A stretch of DNA of 64,000 nt. Source: SZAS-79 sp965279075 (GTDB lineage Bacteria > Pseudomonadota > Gammaproteobacteria > Burkholderiales > SG8-39). Shown here one piece after another: positions 9,400 to 18,099 of this stretch (position 1 is the stretch's first letter; the number at the start of each line of letters is the position of its first letter). The notes beneath the pieces were generated by a model. It ran no database searches and was not told the origin of the DNA. It saw only the letters and a program-made list of their open reading frames with translations. Position numbers and translations under genes: made by a program. The DNA is taken from contig CBDIHI010000011.1 of NCBI GenBank assembly GCA_965279075.1, positions 434,001 to 498,000 on the forward strand, read 5' to 3'.

Positions 9400-9474
9400 A
9401 ACAGGGCGGGCCGGGGCCGGCCCGGGGGGATCCTGCGTGATATTCTGCGGGTCGCTTTTCCCCCGCCACGCCCC

Positions 9475-10248
9475 ATGCCTTTCGCCACTGCCGCCGGCCA
9501 CTCGCTCGAATACCAGCGCATCGGGGCCGACCCCGCCCGGCCAACGCTCGTCTTCCTGCACGAAGGCCTCGGCTCGATCACGCAGTGGCGCGATTTCCCG
9601 CAGAAGGTCGTCGAAGCGACGCGCTGCCCCGCCCTTGTTTACGCGCGCTACGGCTACGGGCAATCGGACGTGCTCGAAGGGCCGAGGAAAATCGACTTCA
9701 TGCATCACGAGGCGCAGGTGGCGCTGCCCGAACTCCTTGCCGCGCTCGGCATCTCCAACCCCATCCTCGTCGGCCACAGCGACGGGGCTTCGATCTCCCT
9801 GATTCACGCTGGATCGGGCCACCCGGTGCGGGGCGTGGTCGTGGAGGCGCCGCACGAGTTCTATGAAGAGATCAACATGGCCGGCATCGCGGAGGCTCGC
9901 AAGGCCTTCGAGACGACCGACCTGCCGCAGAAGCTCGGCCGCCACCACCGTGACCCGGCGAAGACCTTCTTCGGCTGGCATGACGTCTGGACGATGCCGG
10001 AGTTCCGCCAGTGGAACATCGAGTCGTTTCTCTCGGACATCCGCTGCCCGGTGATGGCGATCCAGGGCGAGGACGACGCCTACGGCACGATGGCCCAGCT
10101 CGACGCCATCGCGAGGCGGGTCAAGGGCCCGTGCGAACTGGTGAAGCTTCCCGAATGCGGCCACACGCCGCACAAGGAGCAGCCGGAGCAGACCTTTGCC
10201 GCGGTGACGCGGTTCATAAACACCCTCGTCGAAGGAAAGCCCGCATGA
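9475..10248 (+). CDS. Alpha/beta hydrolase, meta-cleavage-product hydrolase-like
   Basis: A 257-residue alpha/beta hydrolase. The nucleophile is S102 in LVGHSDGAS, the likely acid is D200 or D201 in IQGEDDAYG, and the base is H230 in ECGHTPHKEQ. It differs from the preceding hydrolase in lacking HGG and having HEG (29-31), the pattern of C-C or ester hydrolases of ring-cleavage pathways. The 75-bp gap upstream contains no strong ribosome site before ATG 9475. Its stop overlaps the MFS start by 4 bp. Confidence 0.78.
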   Translation: MPFATAAGHSLEYQRIGADPARPTLVFLHEGLGSITQWRDFPQKVVEATRCPALVYARYGYGQSDVLEGPRKIDFMHHEAQVALPELLAALGISNPILVGHSDGASISLIHAGSGHPVRGVVVEAPHEFYEEINMAGIAEARKAFETTDLPQKLGRHHRDPAKTFFGWHDVWTMPEFRQWNIESFLSDIRCPVMAIQGEDDAYGTMAQLDAIARRVKGPCELVKLPECGHTPHKEQPEQTFAAVTRFINTLVEGKPA

Positions 10249-11456
10249 GCGCAGCCGCGCCTTCGCTTCCGCCGCTCGCGACGGACGCCCGCACGATCAG
10301 CCTCGTCGCCATCGCGCACGCGATGTCGCACTTCCTGCAATTGTTCATCGCGCCGCTGTTCCCGCTGCTGAAGGACGACCTCGGCGTGAGCTACACGGCG
10401 CTCGGCGTGGTGACCGGCCTCTATTACGGGGTGTCGGGCATCTGCCAGACCCTGGCGGGATTTGCGGCGGACCGGTTCGGCGCGCGGCGCGTGATGCTGT
10501 TCGGCATCACGCTGTGCGTCGCGGGCGCGGCGCTGGTGGGGTTGGCGCGCAGTTACGAGGCCCTGATCTTCGCGGCGATCATCGGCGGGGTCGGCAACAG
10601 CGTGTTCCACCCGAGCGATTTCGCGATCCTCAACGCGCGCGTCAGCCAGGCGCGCCTCGGCTTCGCCTACAGCTGGCACAGCATGGCGGGGAGCCTCGGC
10701 TACGCGGTCGCGCCCCTGATCAGCGTGGCGCTGGCGACGCAGCTCGGCTGGCACGGCGCGGTCTTCGTCGCCGCCGGCGTCGGTGCCGCTGTCCTGGTGC
10801 TGATCGCGATGAACGGCGCCGCGCTCGAAGTCGCGCCCACCCGCGGGGGCGGCCGGCAAGGCAAGGTCGCCGACGACATCAAGGTGCTGCTCTCCGCGCC
10901 GGTGCTGATGTGCTTCGCGTACTTCCTGCTGGTGGCCTTCGTGTTCATCGCGATGCAGGCCTTCAGCGTGACCGCCATGGTGTCGGTCTTCGGCGTGAAC
11001 ATGGGGCTGGCTTCCGCCGCCCTGACGGCGTACATGGCCGGCTCGGCGGGCGGCATCTTCGCGGGCGGGTTCGTCGCGGCGCGCGGCTGGAAGCCCGCGT
11101 ACGTCGCCTCCGGCGGCATGGCGGCGAGCGCGCTGGTGATGCTGCTGGTCGGGCTCAACGTCTTCCCGGGCTTCACGCTGCCCGTGGTGCTCGCGGTCGC
11201 CGGATTCGCGAACGGCATCACCCAGCCTTCGCGCGACCTGCTGGTGCGCCAGACCACGCCCAAGGGCTCGACGGGCGCGGTCTACGGGTTCGTGTATTCG
11301 GGGCTGGACCTCGGCTCGGTCGTCGCGCCGGTGTATTTCGGCTGGCTGCTCGACGGCGGGGGGCCGCAGTGGGTGTTCCTGAGTTCGTCGATCGTGTTGT
11401 TGATCACGATCCTGACGGTGATGCAGCTGCCTGCGCGCAAGGCGCAGGCAGCCTGA
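10245..11456 (+). CDS. MFS transporter
   Basis: A 403-residue major facilitator with about 12 hydrophobic spans. The start ATG 10245 overlaps the hydrolase stop (ATGA), which excludes the longer upstream reading. The loop 2-3 motif appears as GFAADRFGARRVML. A second-half RDLLVRQTTPKGSTGAVYGF segment is similar to fosmidomycin-resistance/aromatic-acid type MFS proteins. It ends the plus-strand operon and converges with the class II aldolase gene, leaving 3 bp between stop codons. It may import the aromatic substrate; that is inference from context. Confidence 0.85.
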   Translation: MSAAAPSLPPLATDARTISLVAIAHAMSHFLQLFIAPLFPLLKDDLGVSYTALGVVTGLYYGVSGICQTLAGFAADRFGARRVMLFGITLCVAGAALVGLARSYEALIFAAIIGGVGNSVFHPSDFAILNARVSQARLGFAYSWHSMAGSLGYAVAPLISVALATQLGWHGAVFVAAGVGAAVLVLIAMNGAALEVAPTRGGGRQGKVADDIKVLLSAPVLMCFAYFLLVAFVFIAMQAFSVTAMVSVFGVNMGLASAALTAYMAGSAGGIFAGGFVAARGWKPAYVASGGMAASALVMLLVGLNVFPGFTLPVVLAVAGFANGITQPSRDLLVRQTTPKGSTGAVYGFVYSGLDLGSVVAPVYFGWLLDGGGPQWVFLSSSIVLLITILTVMQLPARKAQAA

Positions 11457-11459
11457 GCT

Positions 11460-12239
11460 TTACTGGGCGTAGTCGCTGCCGCGGCGGTCCAGCATGCGCT
11501 TCAGCGCCGGCCAGTGCTTGGTGGCGGACTCGCGGTTCGGGCGATTGAACTGCTGGCGACCCTTCTCGATGACGTCGGGCGTCATCAGCGTGACGCCTTC
11601 GCGGCCGGCCGAGAGCGAGTCGACCTGGATCTGGCAGGCGCATTCGAGGTAGTACATGAATTCGACCGCTTCGCTGATCGAGGTGCCGAGGGTCAGCAGC
11701 CCGTGGTTGCGCAGGATCATCGCGCGGCTGGTGGGGCCGAGGTCGCCGGCGAGGCGGGTGCGCTCGTCCATGTCGAGGGCCACGCCTTCGTAGCCGTGGT
11801 AGGTCAGTTCGCTGAAGAAGCGCAGCGAGTGCTGCGAGAGCGGCAGCAGGCCTTCCTTCATGTTCGACACGGCGACGCCTGCCCGCGTATGCGTGTGCAG
11901 CACGGCCTGCGCTTCCGGGCGCGCGTCGTGGATGCAGCCATGGATCACGAAGCCGGCCTGGTTCACGCCCATGCCGACGGGGTCGTCGACGATGTTGCCT
12001 TCACGGTCGATCTTCACGAGCGTCGAAGCCGTGATCTCGTCGAACATCATGCCGAACGGGTTGATCAGGAAATGGTGCTCGGGACCCGGCACGCGCGCCG
12101 AGAAGTGCGTGAAGATCAGGTCGGTCCACTTGTAGTGCGCGGCGACCTGGTAGGCGGCGGCGAGGTTGACGCGGACGTCCCACTCCTCCTTGCTGACGCG
12201 GTCGCGGACGGAGGGGCTGGTTTTGAGGACGGCGCTCAT
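11460..12239 (-). CDS. Class II aldolase/adducin family protein
   Basis: A 259-residue zinc-dependent class II aldolase/adducin domain protein. Metal-binding histidines H115 and H117 lie in LHTHTRAGVAVS and another, H179, in ILRNHGLLTLG. ATG 12239 with upstream GGGAGAT is preferred to an in-frame upstream start. Besides aldolases, this fold includes aromatic decarboxylases such as the dihydroxyphthalate decarboxylases of phthalate pathways, so a decarboxylase or retro-aldol step after ring oxidation are both reasonable. It lies 79 bp downstream of dusA on the same strand but faces the catabolic operon end to end. Confidence 0.82.
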   Translation of the reverse strand: MSAVLKTSPSVRDRVSKEEWDVRVNLAAAYQVAAHYKWTDLIFTHFSARVPGPEHHFLINPFGMMFDEITASTLVKIDREGNIVDDPVGMGVNQAGFVIHGCIHDARPEAQAVLHTHTRAGVAVSNMKEGLLPLSQHSLRFFSELTYHGYEGVALDMDERTRLAGDLGPTSRAMILRNHGLLTLGTSISEAVEFMYYLECACQIQVDSLSAGREGVTLMTPDVIEKGRQQFNRPNRESATKHWPALKRMLDRRGSDYAQ

Positions 12240-12317
12240 GGGGATCTCCCGGGAAAAGTTAGGTGAATCATACGCCTGCGCCACCCCCCGGGGGAGGTGG
12301 TTCCTGCGAAACGGGCC

Positions 12318-13301
12318 CTAGGCGGCGAGCGGGTTTCGGTTCTCGGCAACCTCCAGCGCCTCGAGGATCAGCCCCGGGTCGTTGGCGGCGAGCCGCCCGG
12401 CATCCGACAGCAGGCGCCGCCAGGCCTTGGCGCGCCCGTAGCCGTGGTACAGCCCGAGCATGTGGCGGGTGATGTGGCGCAGGTGCACGTGCACGTCGCC
12501 CGATCGAAGTGCGCGAGTCGCATATGCGTGCATCGCCACGGCCACGTCGGAACGGGAGGCTGCGGCCGCGCCGAGGAGTTTGTCGCCGGCGACCGCCAAC
12601 AGCCAGGGGTCGTGGTAGGCCGCGCGGCCCAGCATGACCCCGTCGACGTTCTGCAGCTGGGCTTCGATTTCGTCCAGCCGGGTGATGCCGCCGTTGATGA
12701 CGATCGCGAGGTGCGGGAAATCCTGCTTCAGCCGGTGCACGTAGTCGTACTTCAGCGGCGGGATCTCGCGGTTCTCCTTGGGGGAGAGTCCCTTGAGGAC
12801 GGCGTTGCGGGCATGGGCGATGAATGTGGTGCAGCCTGCGTCGGAAACCTTCTCCACGAAATCGTGGACGAATTCATAGGCCTCGACGTTGTCGATGCCG
12901 ATGCGGTGCTTGACGGTCACGGGCAGGTCGACCGCGTCCTTCATCGCGCGTACACAGTCGGCCACCAGCGCCGGCTCCGCCATCAGGCAGGCGCCGAACG
13001 CGCCGCGCTGTACGCGCTCGCTCGGGCAGCCGACGTTCAGGTTCACCTCGTCGTAGCCCCACTGCTTCGCGAGCTTCGCGCAGTGCGCGAGGTCGGCCGG
13101 CTCGCTGCCGCCGAGCTGCAGCGCCACCGGGTGCTCTTCGCGGTTGAAGTCGAGGTGGCGCGGCACGTCGCCGTGGAGCAGGGCGCCGGTCGTCACCATC
13201 TCCGTGTAGAGCAGCGCGCGCGGGCTCACGAGGCGCAGGAAGAACCGGCAGTGCCGGTCCGTCCAGTCCATCATCGGGGCTGCGCACAATTGGTAGTTCA
13301 T
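12318..13301 (-). CDS. dusA: tRNA-dihydrouridine synthase A
   Basis: A 327-residue FMN enzyme that reduces uridines in the D-loop of tRNA. The family motif CAAPMMDWTD is at residues 6-15, the catalytic cysteine is C92 in NLNVGCPSE, and VTVKHRIGID follows. Length is normal, so the gene looks functional. Its first codons (MNYQL) differ from those of a second dusA 5' end found at 26971 (MTPAHRL), with the same CAAPMMDWTD core. This indicates that this copy received its start and promoter from the adjacent cobalamin element (see repeats at 13261 and 26925). Confidence 0.95.
   Translation of the reverse strand: MNYQLCAAPMMDWTDRHCRFFLRLVSPRALLYTEMVTTGALLHGDVPRHLDFNREEHPVALQLGGSEPADLAHCAKLAKQWGYDEVNLNVGCPSERVQRGAFGACLMAEPALVADCVRAMKDAVDLPVTVKHRIGIDNVEAYEFVHDFVEKVSDAGCTTFIAHARNAVLKGLSPKENREIPPLKYDYVHRLKQDFPHLAIVINGGITRLDEIEAQLQNVDGVMLGRAAYHDPWLLAVAGDKLLGAAAASRSDVAVAMHAYATRALRSGDVHVHLRHITRHMLGLYHGYGRAKAWRRLLSDAGRLAANDPGLILEALEVAENRNPLAA
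13261..13286 (+). repeat. Proposed attachment site, dusA-proximal copy
   Basis: A 26-bp sequence beginning GTCCAGTCCATCAT and ending GGGGCTGCGCA, within codons 6-14 of dusA. It is repeated with one mismatch (C for G at base 15) at 26925-26950 in the same orientation, 13,664 bp away. The 5' end of dusA is a known integration site for dusA-associated integrases. This copy joins element DNA on the right to the dusA body on the left. Confidence 0.75.
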
Positions 13302-13532
13302 AAGATTGCCATTACTTGCCGTTAAATCAGAAATTTATAGGAGAAGTTTCCGAATTCGTTTCTGCGCCAATTTCCTCAGTTATCAGACGCTAACAGGGAT
13401 CACGGCGGACGTTTGCACACCCTTGTCGTTGCACGATAGATTCAGAAAGGAGGTGCTTCGCGAAGCGCTACCGATATGATCGAGAAATTCGCCGCAACGC
13501 GGTCGATTCAACTCCGAATGGATGAAATGCAT
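13302..13532. other. Intergenic region between dusA and cobO, element end
   Basis: A 231-bp gap that is clearly more A+T rich at its dusA side than the genes around it. It presumably holds the promoter now driving dusA (minus strand) and the transcription end of cobO. A 12-bp perfect palindrome, GCTTCGCGAAGC, lies at 13455-13466. No integrase or excisionase gene is visible. Confidence 0.5.
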
Positions 13533-14144
13533 TCACCATTCGATCCCGGGCTGAGCCCTAACACCGCTCTTAAATGCGTGTTTCACGAGCGCCATTTCCG
13601 TCACTGTATCGGCGATCTCGATCAATTCTTTAGGGGCATTGCGACCTGTGACGATAGCGTGCTGTGCCGGTGGCCGCGAGCGCAGGTCCGCGACCACTTG
13701 GGCGACGTCGATGTAACCGTAGCGCAGAGCAATGTTAAGTTCGTCGAGCAGGACCATGTCGTACTTCGGGTCTCCGAGGAACCGCTGCGCCTGCACCCAC
13801 GCAATTTTCGCCTCCCGCGCGTCGCGCTCCTTGTCCTGCGTGTCCCAGGTGAACCCACCGCCCATCACGTACACCTCGGCCAGTTCTGGAAACCGCTTGA
13901 AGAAGAGCAACTCCCCAGTGTCGGTGCGGCCTTTGATGAACTGCACGATGCCCACGCGCATGCCGTGGCCGATCGCGCGCAATGCCATTCCGAGGCCAGA
14001 GCTGGATTTCCCCTTGCCCGGCCCCGTGTTGACCACCAGCACTCCGCGCTCGATGGGCGCGGCCGCGATGCGCTCGCGGATAACCTGCTGCTTGTGTTGC
14101 ATCTTGCGCCGGTGGCGCTCTTCTTCGGACTCTTCCTCGGACAT
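13533..14144 (-). CDS. cobO: Cob(I)yrinic acid a,c-diamide adenosyltransferase
   Basis: A 203-residue ATP:corrinoid adenosyltransferase of the CobA/CobO/BtuR type, attaching the 5'-deoxyadenosyl group to cob(I)alamin or precursors. The P-loop GPGKGKSSS is at residues 41-49; KYDMVLLDELNIALRYGYI and the C-terminal GVRAQPGIEW are family marks. It is the last gene of the minus-strand cobalamin operon, 20 bp after btuD. A diverged copy of its final codons occurs at 18100-18137 beside bluB. Confidence 0.93.
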   Translation of the reverse strand: MSEEESEEERHRRKMQHKQQVIRERIAAAPIERGVLVVNTGPGKGKSSSGLGMALRAIGHGMRVGIVQFIKGRTDTGELLFFKRFPELAEVYVMGGGFTWDTQDKERDAREAKIAWVQAQRFLGDPKYDMVLLDELNIALRYGYIDVAQVVADLRSRPPAQHAIVTGRNAPKELIEIADTVTEMALVKHAFKSGVRAQPGIEW

Positions 14145-14164
14145 GGCGGGCTCGAAAATGGAAA

Positions 14165-14950
14165 TTAAGTCGGGACGAAATACGGCCCCGCGGGTCCGAC
14201 GAGCCGCGTGACCTGGTGGCGGAAGGCTTTGCCGATGCCTTTCTCGTCGAGCACCTCTTCGACCGGGCCGACGACCACCTCCGCATCGCCGTTAAGCAAA
14301 ATCACATAGTCGCAAAAGCGCACCGCGAGGTTGACGTCGTGCAGGATCAGCAGGGCTGATTTCTCGCGCGTGTGAACCCGGTCGATGACCCGCCCGAGTA
14401 CATGGAGCTGCTGGTACAGGTCGAGATGCGAATTGGGCTCGTCGAGCATCATGAGCGCTGCGTCTTGCACGAAAAGCGTGGCGGCCGCGACCAGGCGACG
14501 CTCGCCGCCGGACAAAGTCTGCATCGGCCGGCCCGCGAGCGCGCCGATCGCAAGCTCGCCAAGAGCGCGATCGGCAAGGGCCTCGTCTTCGGGGCTTTCC
14601 CAGTGGAAACGATGCAGAAACGGATGGCGGCCTTCAAGCACAGCTTCGCGCACCGAGAGCGGGAACACCATCTCGGTTTCCTGCAGCATGAGGCCCACAT
14701 CCTGTGCGACCGCCTTGCGCTTGAGCGACCGGATCGGCCGACCGCGAAGGAGCACGGCGCCTTCAGCGGGCGCGAGGAGGCCCGCAAGTGTGTGCAGCAG
14801 CGTGGTCTTGCCTACACCGTTCATGCCGAGGATCGCCCAGGCTTCGCCGGGGCGGACCGCAAAATTGAGCCCGCGGCAGACGTCCTTGCCGCCGATCGAC
14901 ACGGAAAGGCCCTTGGCCTCAAGCAACGCGCTGGGAACCGCGGCAGTCAT
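14165..14950 (-). CDS. btuD: Cobalamin ABC transporter ATP-binding protein
   Basis: A 261-residue ATPase of the iron-siderophore/B12 ABC importer class. Walker A is GMNGVGKT (42-49), the signature is LSGGERRLV, and Walker B is ALMMLDEPNSHLD. Start ATG 14950 overlaps the btuC stop (ATGA). It energises the importer formed with BtuC and the binding protein BtuF encoded further up the operon. The setting among cobalamin genes and the riboswitch-controlled receptor make B12 or cobinamide the likely substrate. Confidence 0.9.
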   Translation of the reverse strand: MTAAVPSALLEAKGLSVSIGGKDVCRGLNFAVRPGEAWAILGMNGVGKTTLLHTLAGLLAPAEGAVLLRGRPIRSLKRKAVAQDVGLMLQETEMVFPLSVREAVLEGRHPFLHRFHWESPEDEALADRALGELAIGALAGRPMQTLSGGERRLVAAATLFVQDAALMMLDEPNSHLDLYQQLHVLGRVIDRVHTREKSALLILHDVNLAVRFCDYVILLNGDAEVVVGPVEEVLDEKGIGKAFRHQVTRLVGPAGPYFVPT

Positions 14951-15939
14951 CGCCGCTGCATGAGGTAGAGGAATACCGGTACTCCGATCAGCGCGGTCAT
15001 CACGCCCACGGGCAGCTGCTGGGGTGCAAAGGCCGTGCGCGCGATCGTGTCGGCCGCCAGCACGAGCGTGCCGCCGCCGATCGCGGCGGTCGGCAGGAGG
15101 ATGCGCAGGTCCGTGATGCCGAGCAGGCGCAAGAGGTGCGGCGTCACGAGCCCGACGAAGCCCACCGTACCGGCAGTCGTCACCGATGCGGCCGTCATGA
15201 GCGCGGAGGCGAAATAGATGACGTAGTGGACCACCGGCACGTTGACGCCGAGGGCGGAGGCCGCGAGCTCGCCGCGCACAAGCACGTTCATGTCCTTGGC
15301 GAAGAAGAGCGTGAGCAGCAGCCCAGCCGCCAGGGCCAACGCCGCGGGAAGTGCGGTGGCCGCGCCGCTCAGGTCGCCGATCAGCCAGAAGAGCATGCCG
15401 CGCAGCTTGGTTTCTGGCGCGAGCGACAGGATCAGTGCAATGCAGGCGCCCCAGGCCGCGCTGACAATGACACCGGTCAGCAATAGCCGAGGGGGGCTCA
15501 GCGGGCCGCCGCGCGACGCAAGCGTGAACACGATGTACATCGAGCCGATCGCCCCGGCGAACGCCATTCCCTCGAGCCACCACCCGCCAAGGCCGAATGC
15601 GATTGACAGCAGCGCGAGCACCGCGGCGCCGCCCGAGATACCCAACACATAAGGATCGCCCAGCGGATTGCGCAACAGGACTTGGATGAGCGCCCCGGAG
15701 ACTGCGAGCAGCCCGCCCGAGAAGAATGCGGCGGCCGCGCGCGGGATGCGCAGGTCCACCAGGATCTTGCGCGCTTGGCCCCCCTCTTCGCCGGTTGCGA
15801 TCCGAAGCAAAGTCTCGAGCGGGATCGCCACACTGCCGACGCAAAGCGCAATGGCCCAGCATGCCAGCGCCAGGAACGCGGTCGCAAAGGTCACCGTCCA
15901 CCTCGAATGTGGCCGGGCCGCTGCGATTACTGCATCCAT
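14947..15939 (-). CDS. btuC: Cobalamin ABC transporter permease
   Basis: A 330-residue FecCD-family permease with about ten membrane spans. Family marks include RIPRAAAAFFSGGLLAVSGA, the NPLGDPYVLGISGGA stretch and GLVTPHLLR. ATG 15939 was chosen because it yields normal family length and a short cytoplasmic N-terminus. It overlaps the 3' end of the cobC phosphatase gene by 13 bp, and its own stop overlaps btuD by 4 bp, so it is embedded in a tightly packed operon. Confidence 0.9.
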   Translation of the reverse strand: MDAVIAAARPHSRWTVTFATAFLALACWAIALCVGSVAIPLETLLRIATGEEGGQARKILVDLRIPRAAAAFFSGGLLAVSGALIQVLLRNPLGDPYVLGISGGAAVLALLSIAFGLGGWWLEGMAFAGAIGSMYIVFTLASRGGPLSPPRLLLTGVIVSAAWGACIALILSLAPETKLRGMLFWLIGDLSGAATALPAALALAAGLLLTLFFAKDMNVLVRGELAASALGVNVPVVHYVIYFASALMTAASVTTAGTVGFVGLVTPHLLRLLGITDLRILLPTAAIGGGTLVLAADTIARTAFAPQQLPVGVMTALIGVPVFLYLMQRR

Positions 15940-16514
15940 GCCGGCAACCCGTGGTCGATCCCGTGCGCACCGAGGAGGTGCGCGCCGCCTTCGTCCCACT
16001 GGACCCTGAGCGCCGAACCGAGTGGGATGCGCACGTCCAGCGCCGCGGCGAGCGGCTGCCGCCACAGCAGGCAGCTCAGCACCCGGATTACCCCGGCATG
16101 GGTGACCACGCAAGCGCTCGCGGACCCCCGGTCGCGAAGCTCCTCCAGGAACGCGCCCGTGCGCCTGGCGAGCTGACCGACGGATTCGCCCTGGGGCACC
16201 ACCCAGTCGACGAGGTTCGTACGCCACTGCTCAAGCTCAGCATTGTCGATGCTGTTCCAGGCGCGCATTTCCCACCGGCCGAAATTCATTTCCGCGAGGC
16301 GCGGGTCCGTTTGCGCGGGACCGATGAGCTCGGCCAGGGCGCGGCAGCGTCGAAGCGGGCTGCTGTAGACGCGGGCTGGTGCCGAGGAGCGGAGCGAATC
16401 TACAAGCGACGCCGCCTCCGCTGCGAAGTCTTCGGGAAGCTCTACATCCGTGCAGCCATAACAGACCCCGTCGGGGACGGTCGTCTTGGTATGTCGCGCC
16501 AGCCAGAGGATCAC
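15927..16514 (-). CDS. cobC: Alpha-ribazole phosphatase (histidine phosphatase family)
   Basis: A 195-residue phosphoglycerate-mutase-like phosphatase. It begins with the phosphate-binding motif LARHTKT (RHT instead of RHG, common in CobC proteins), followed by GVCYGCTDVEL, YSSPLRRCRALAE and the distal histidine in VVTHAGVIRVL. The GTG start (16514) overlaps the cobS stop as GTGA. It removes the 5'-phosphate from alpha-ribazole phosphate or adenosylcobalamin phosphate in nucleotide-loop assembly. Confidence 0.88.
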   Translation of the reverse strand: MILWLARHTKTTVPDGVCYGCTDVELPEDFAAEAASLVDSLRSSAPARVYSSPLRRCRALAELIGPAQTDPRLAEMNFGRWEMRAWNSIDNAELEQWRTNLVDWVVPQGESVGQLARRTGAFLEELRDRGSASACVVTHAGVIRVLSCLLWRQPLAAALDVRIPLGSALRVQWDEGGAHLLGAHGIDHGLPAWMQ

Positions 16515-17263
16515 GGGAGTTGGGCCAGCAGCGCGAGGTAGCAGGAGATCTCGGTCACCTGCTGGATGGCCCCCAGCGTATCGCCGGTGTACCCCCGCAT
16601 GCGCGCCCTGAAGTAGGCATACAGCGCCGCGCCCACGACAAGCATGCATCCTGCTGCGGCGAGAAAGGACAGCGGGGCAAAGAGCAGCGGAACCAGGCCG
16701 ATTGCGGCGGCGACCATTGCATCGGCGATTCGCGTGCCCGCCGCGACCGGCCGCGTCTTCCCGCCGGTTTTCTTCGCATATGTGCCAAGGGCCATCACGA
16801 GGACACTGATCGAGCGGCTGAAAGCGTGCGCAAAGACGAGCGCAAGCGGCAGCAACTCGAGCGGCAGGTACGACAGGCTTGTGACCTTCAGCGCCACAGC
16901 CAGCACCAGTGCCAGCGCGCCGAACGCGCCGATGCGGGAGTCCTCCATGATTCGAAAAACGTCTTCGCGGGTGAAACCGCCGCCTAAAGCGTCGCAGGTA
17001 TCGGCAAGCCCGTCCTCGTGGAACGCGCCGGTCAGGAGGACCGTGGCAGCCACACTGAGGATCCCCGCCACCGGCAGCGGAAGCCACGCCGCGCAGCACA
17101 CCAGCACGAGTGCGCCGAGCGCGCCGACGCTGGCGCCAACGAGCGAGAAGTAGCGCGACGAATGATTGAGCGCCTCGTCGCTGTGCTGCACCCAGCGCGC
17201 CACCGGCAGCCGTGTCAGGAATGCAGTCGCCATCACAAGCAGCCGCGCTTCGTTGCCGATCAT
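16511..17263 (-). CDS. cobS: Adenosylcobinamide-GDP ribazoletransferase
   Basis: A 250-residue inner-membrane cobalamin synthase joining alpha-ribazole(-phosphate) to adenosylcobinamide-GDP. Family marks are FLTRLPVARW near the N-terminus and GAFHEDGLADTCDALGGG with RIMEDSRIGAFG, followed by several membrane spans. The start ATG 17263 lies inside a duplicated 3' end of cobT (17260-17328) at the same ATGA junction that once coupled cobT directly to cobS. An open frame continues upstream through that duplication but is not protein-like. Confidence 0.9.
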   Translation of the reverse strand: MIGNEARLLVMATAFLTRLPVARWVQHSDEALNHSSRYFSLVGASVGALGALVLVCCAAWLPLPVAGILSVAATVLLTGAFHEDGLADTCDALGGGFTREDVFRIMEDSRIGAFGALALVLAVALKVTSLSYLPLELLPLALVFAHAFSRSISVLVMALGTYAKKTGGKTRPVAAGTRIADAMVAAAIGLVPLLFAPLSFLAAAGCMLVVGAALYAYFRARMRGYTGDTLGAIQQVTEISCYLALLAQLP

Positions 17264-17328
17264 TGTGATCGCCCGCTGACGGCGGCCGATTCGAAGGTCG
17301 CCATCTCGTTGAGGAATGCCGCGGCGGC
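17260..17328 (-). repeat. Duplicated cobT 3' end, copy adjacent to cobS
   Basis: A 69-bp stretch matching 18135-18203 (the true 3' end of cobT) with three mismatches, in direct orientation and 875 bp apart. Read on the minus strand it encodes the same last residues, AAAAFLNEMATFESAAVSGR, then SQ and stop, immediately overlapping the cobS start. It marks the original cobT-cobS junction into which the bluB cassette was inserted. Confidence 0.88.
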
Positions 17329-17369
17329 TATTACCTGATAGTGGATTACACGCAACATTGTGGAGAAAA

Positions 17370-18038
17370 TCAATCTTCGCCTTGACGTTTCGACGCCGAG
17401 CGTGCACCCCAGTAGTCGATAAATACCAGATCACTAATATCGACTCGATGTGCCCAATTCTCGATCTCAAGCATCGGGCGTGGATAAAATTCGTGCACGT
17501 GACCGATGCATAGCACCGCGACTGGTCGGCTACCCTCCGGCATGCGCAAAAGTAAACGCAATGCTTCGGGATCGAATAGCGAGACCCAGCCCATACCGAC
17601 GCCCTCCGCACGTGCAGCCAGCCACATGTTTTGGATCGCGCAAGCAACCGAGGCAAGGTCCATTTCCGGAAGAGTTCGGCGACCGAAAATGTGCTTTTCT
17701 CGGCCGGCATCGAGTGCTGCTACAAGGATCTCTCCACATTCCCGGACGCCTTCCACCTTGAGTTTCATGAATTCGTCGTCGCGCTCGCCCAGCGCCTTTG
17801 CCGTTGCTGCGCGTTCGAACTCGATCAACGCGTGAAGCCGACTGCGCAGTGATTGATCGCAGACCCGCACGAAGCGCCATGGCTGCATAAAACCTACGCT
17901 GGGTGCGTGATGGGCGGCTTGCAAGAGACGAGCGAGAAGCGCCTCATCGATCGGCTCGGGACTGAAATGGCGCATGTCGCGGCGCGAGGCAATGACACGG
18001 TAGACCGCGTCTATTTGCTCACGGCTGAAATCACTCAT
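17370..18038 (-). CDS. bluB: 5,6-dimethylbenzimidazole synthase
   Basis: A 222-residue flavin-destroying nitroreductase-fold enzyme that converts reduced FMN to 5,6-dimethylbenzimidazole, the lower ligand of cobalamin. Family marks are IASRRDMRHF, HHAPSVGFMQPWRFV, EGVGMGWVSLFDP and LCIGHVHEFYPRPML. It sits in a cassette between two copies of the cobT 3' end, with a scar of a cobO 3' end on its upstream side. Its base composition appears less G+C rich than cobS and cobT. All this points to later acquisition than the rest of the operon. Confidence 0.93.
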   Translation of the reverse strand: MSDFSREQIDAVYRVIASRRDMRHFSPEPIDEALLARLLQAAHHAPSVGFMQPWRFVRVCDQSLRSRLHALIEFERAATAKALGERDDEFMKLKVEGVRECGEILVAALDAGREKHIFGRRTLPEMDLASVACAIQNMWLAARAEGVGMGWVSLFDPEALRLLLRMPEGSRPVAVLCIGHVHEFYPRPMLEIENWAHRVDISDLVFIDYWGARSASKRQGED

Positions 18039-18099
18039 GCGCCCGCCGATCGCGGCCTGGACCAGGCATCGTCTTATCTCCGACTTTTTTGTTGCTGAG

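Noticed and set aside
9400..9474. Promoter or terminator between the two hydrolase genes
   Set aside because: G-rich runs are present but no convincing -35/-10 pair or hairpin with a T-tract.
13476..14168. Plus-strand frame with an AAAGGAGGT sequence upstream, opposite cobO
   Set aside because: The ribosome-like site is 22 bp from the ATG, too far, and the frame is antisense to the well-supported cobO.
16511..17710. A 399-codon version of cobS extending upstream
   Set aside because: The extra part reads antisense-phase through the cobT-end duplication and bluB; the family start is ATG 17263.
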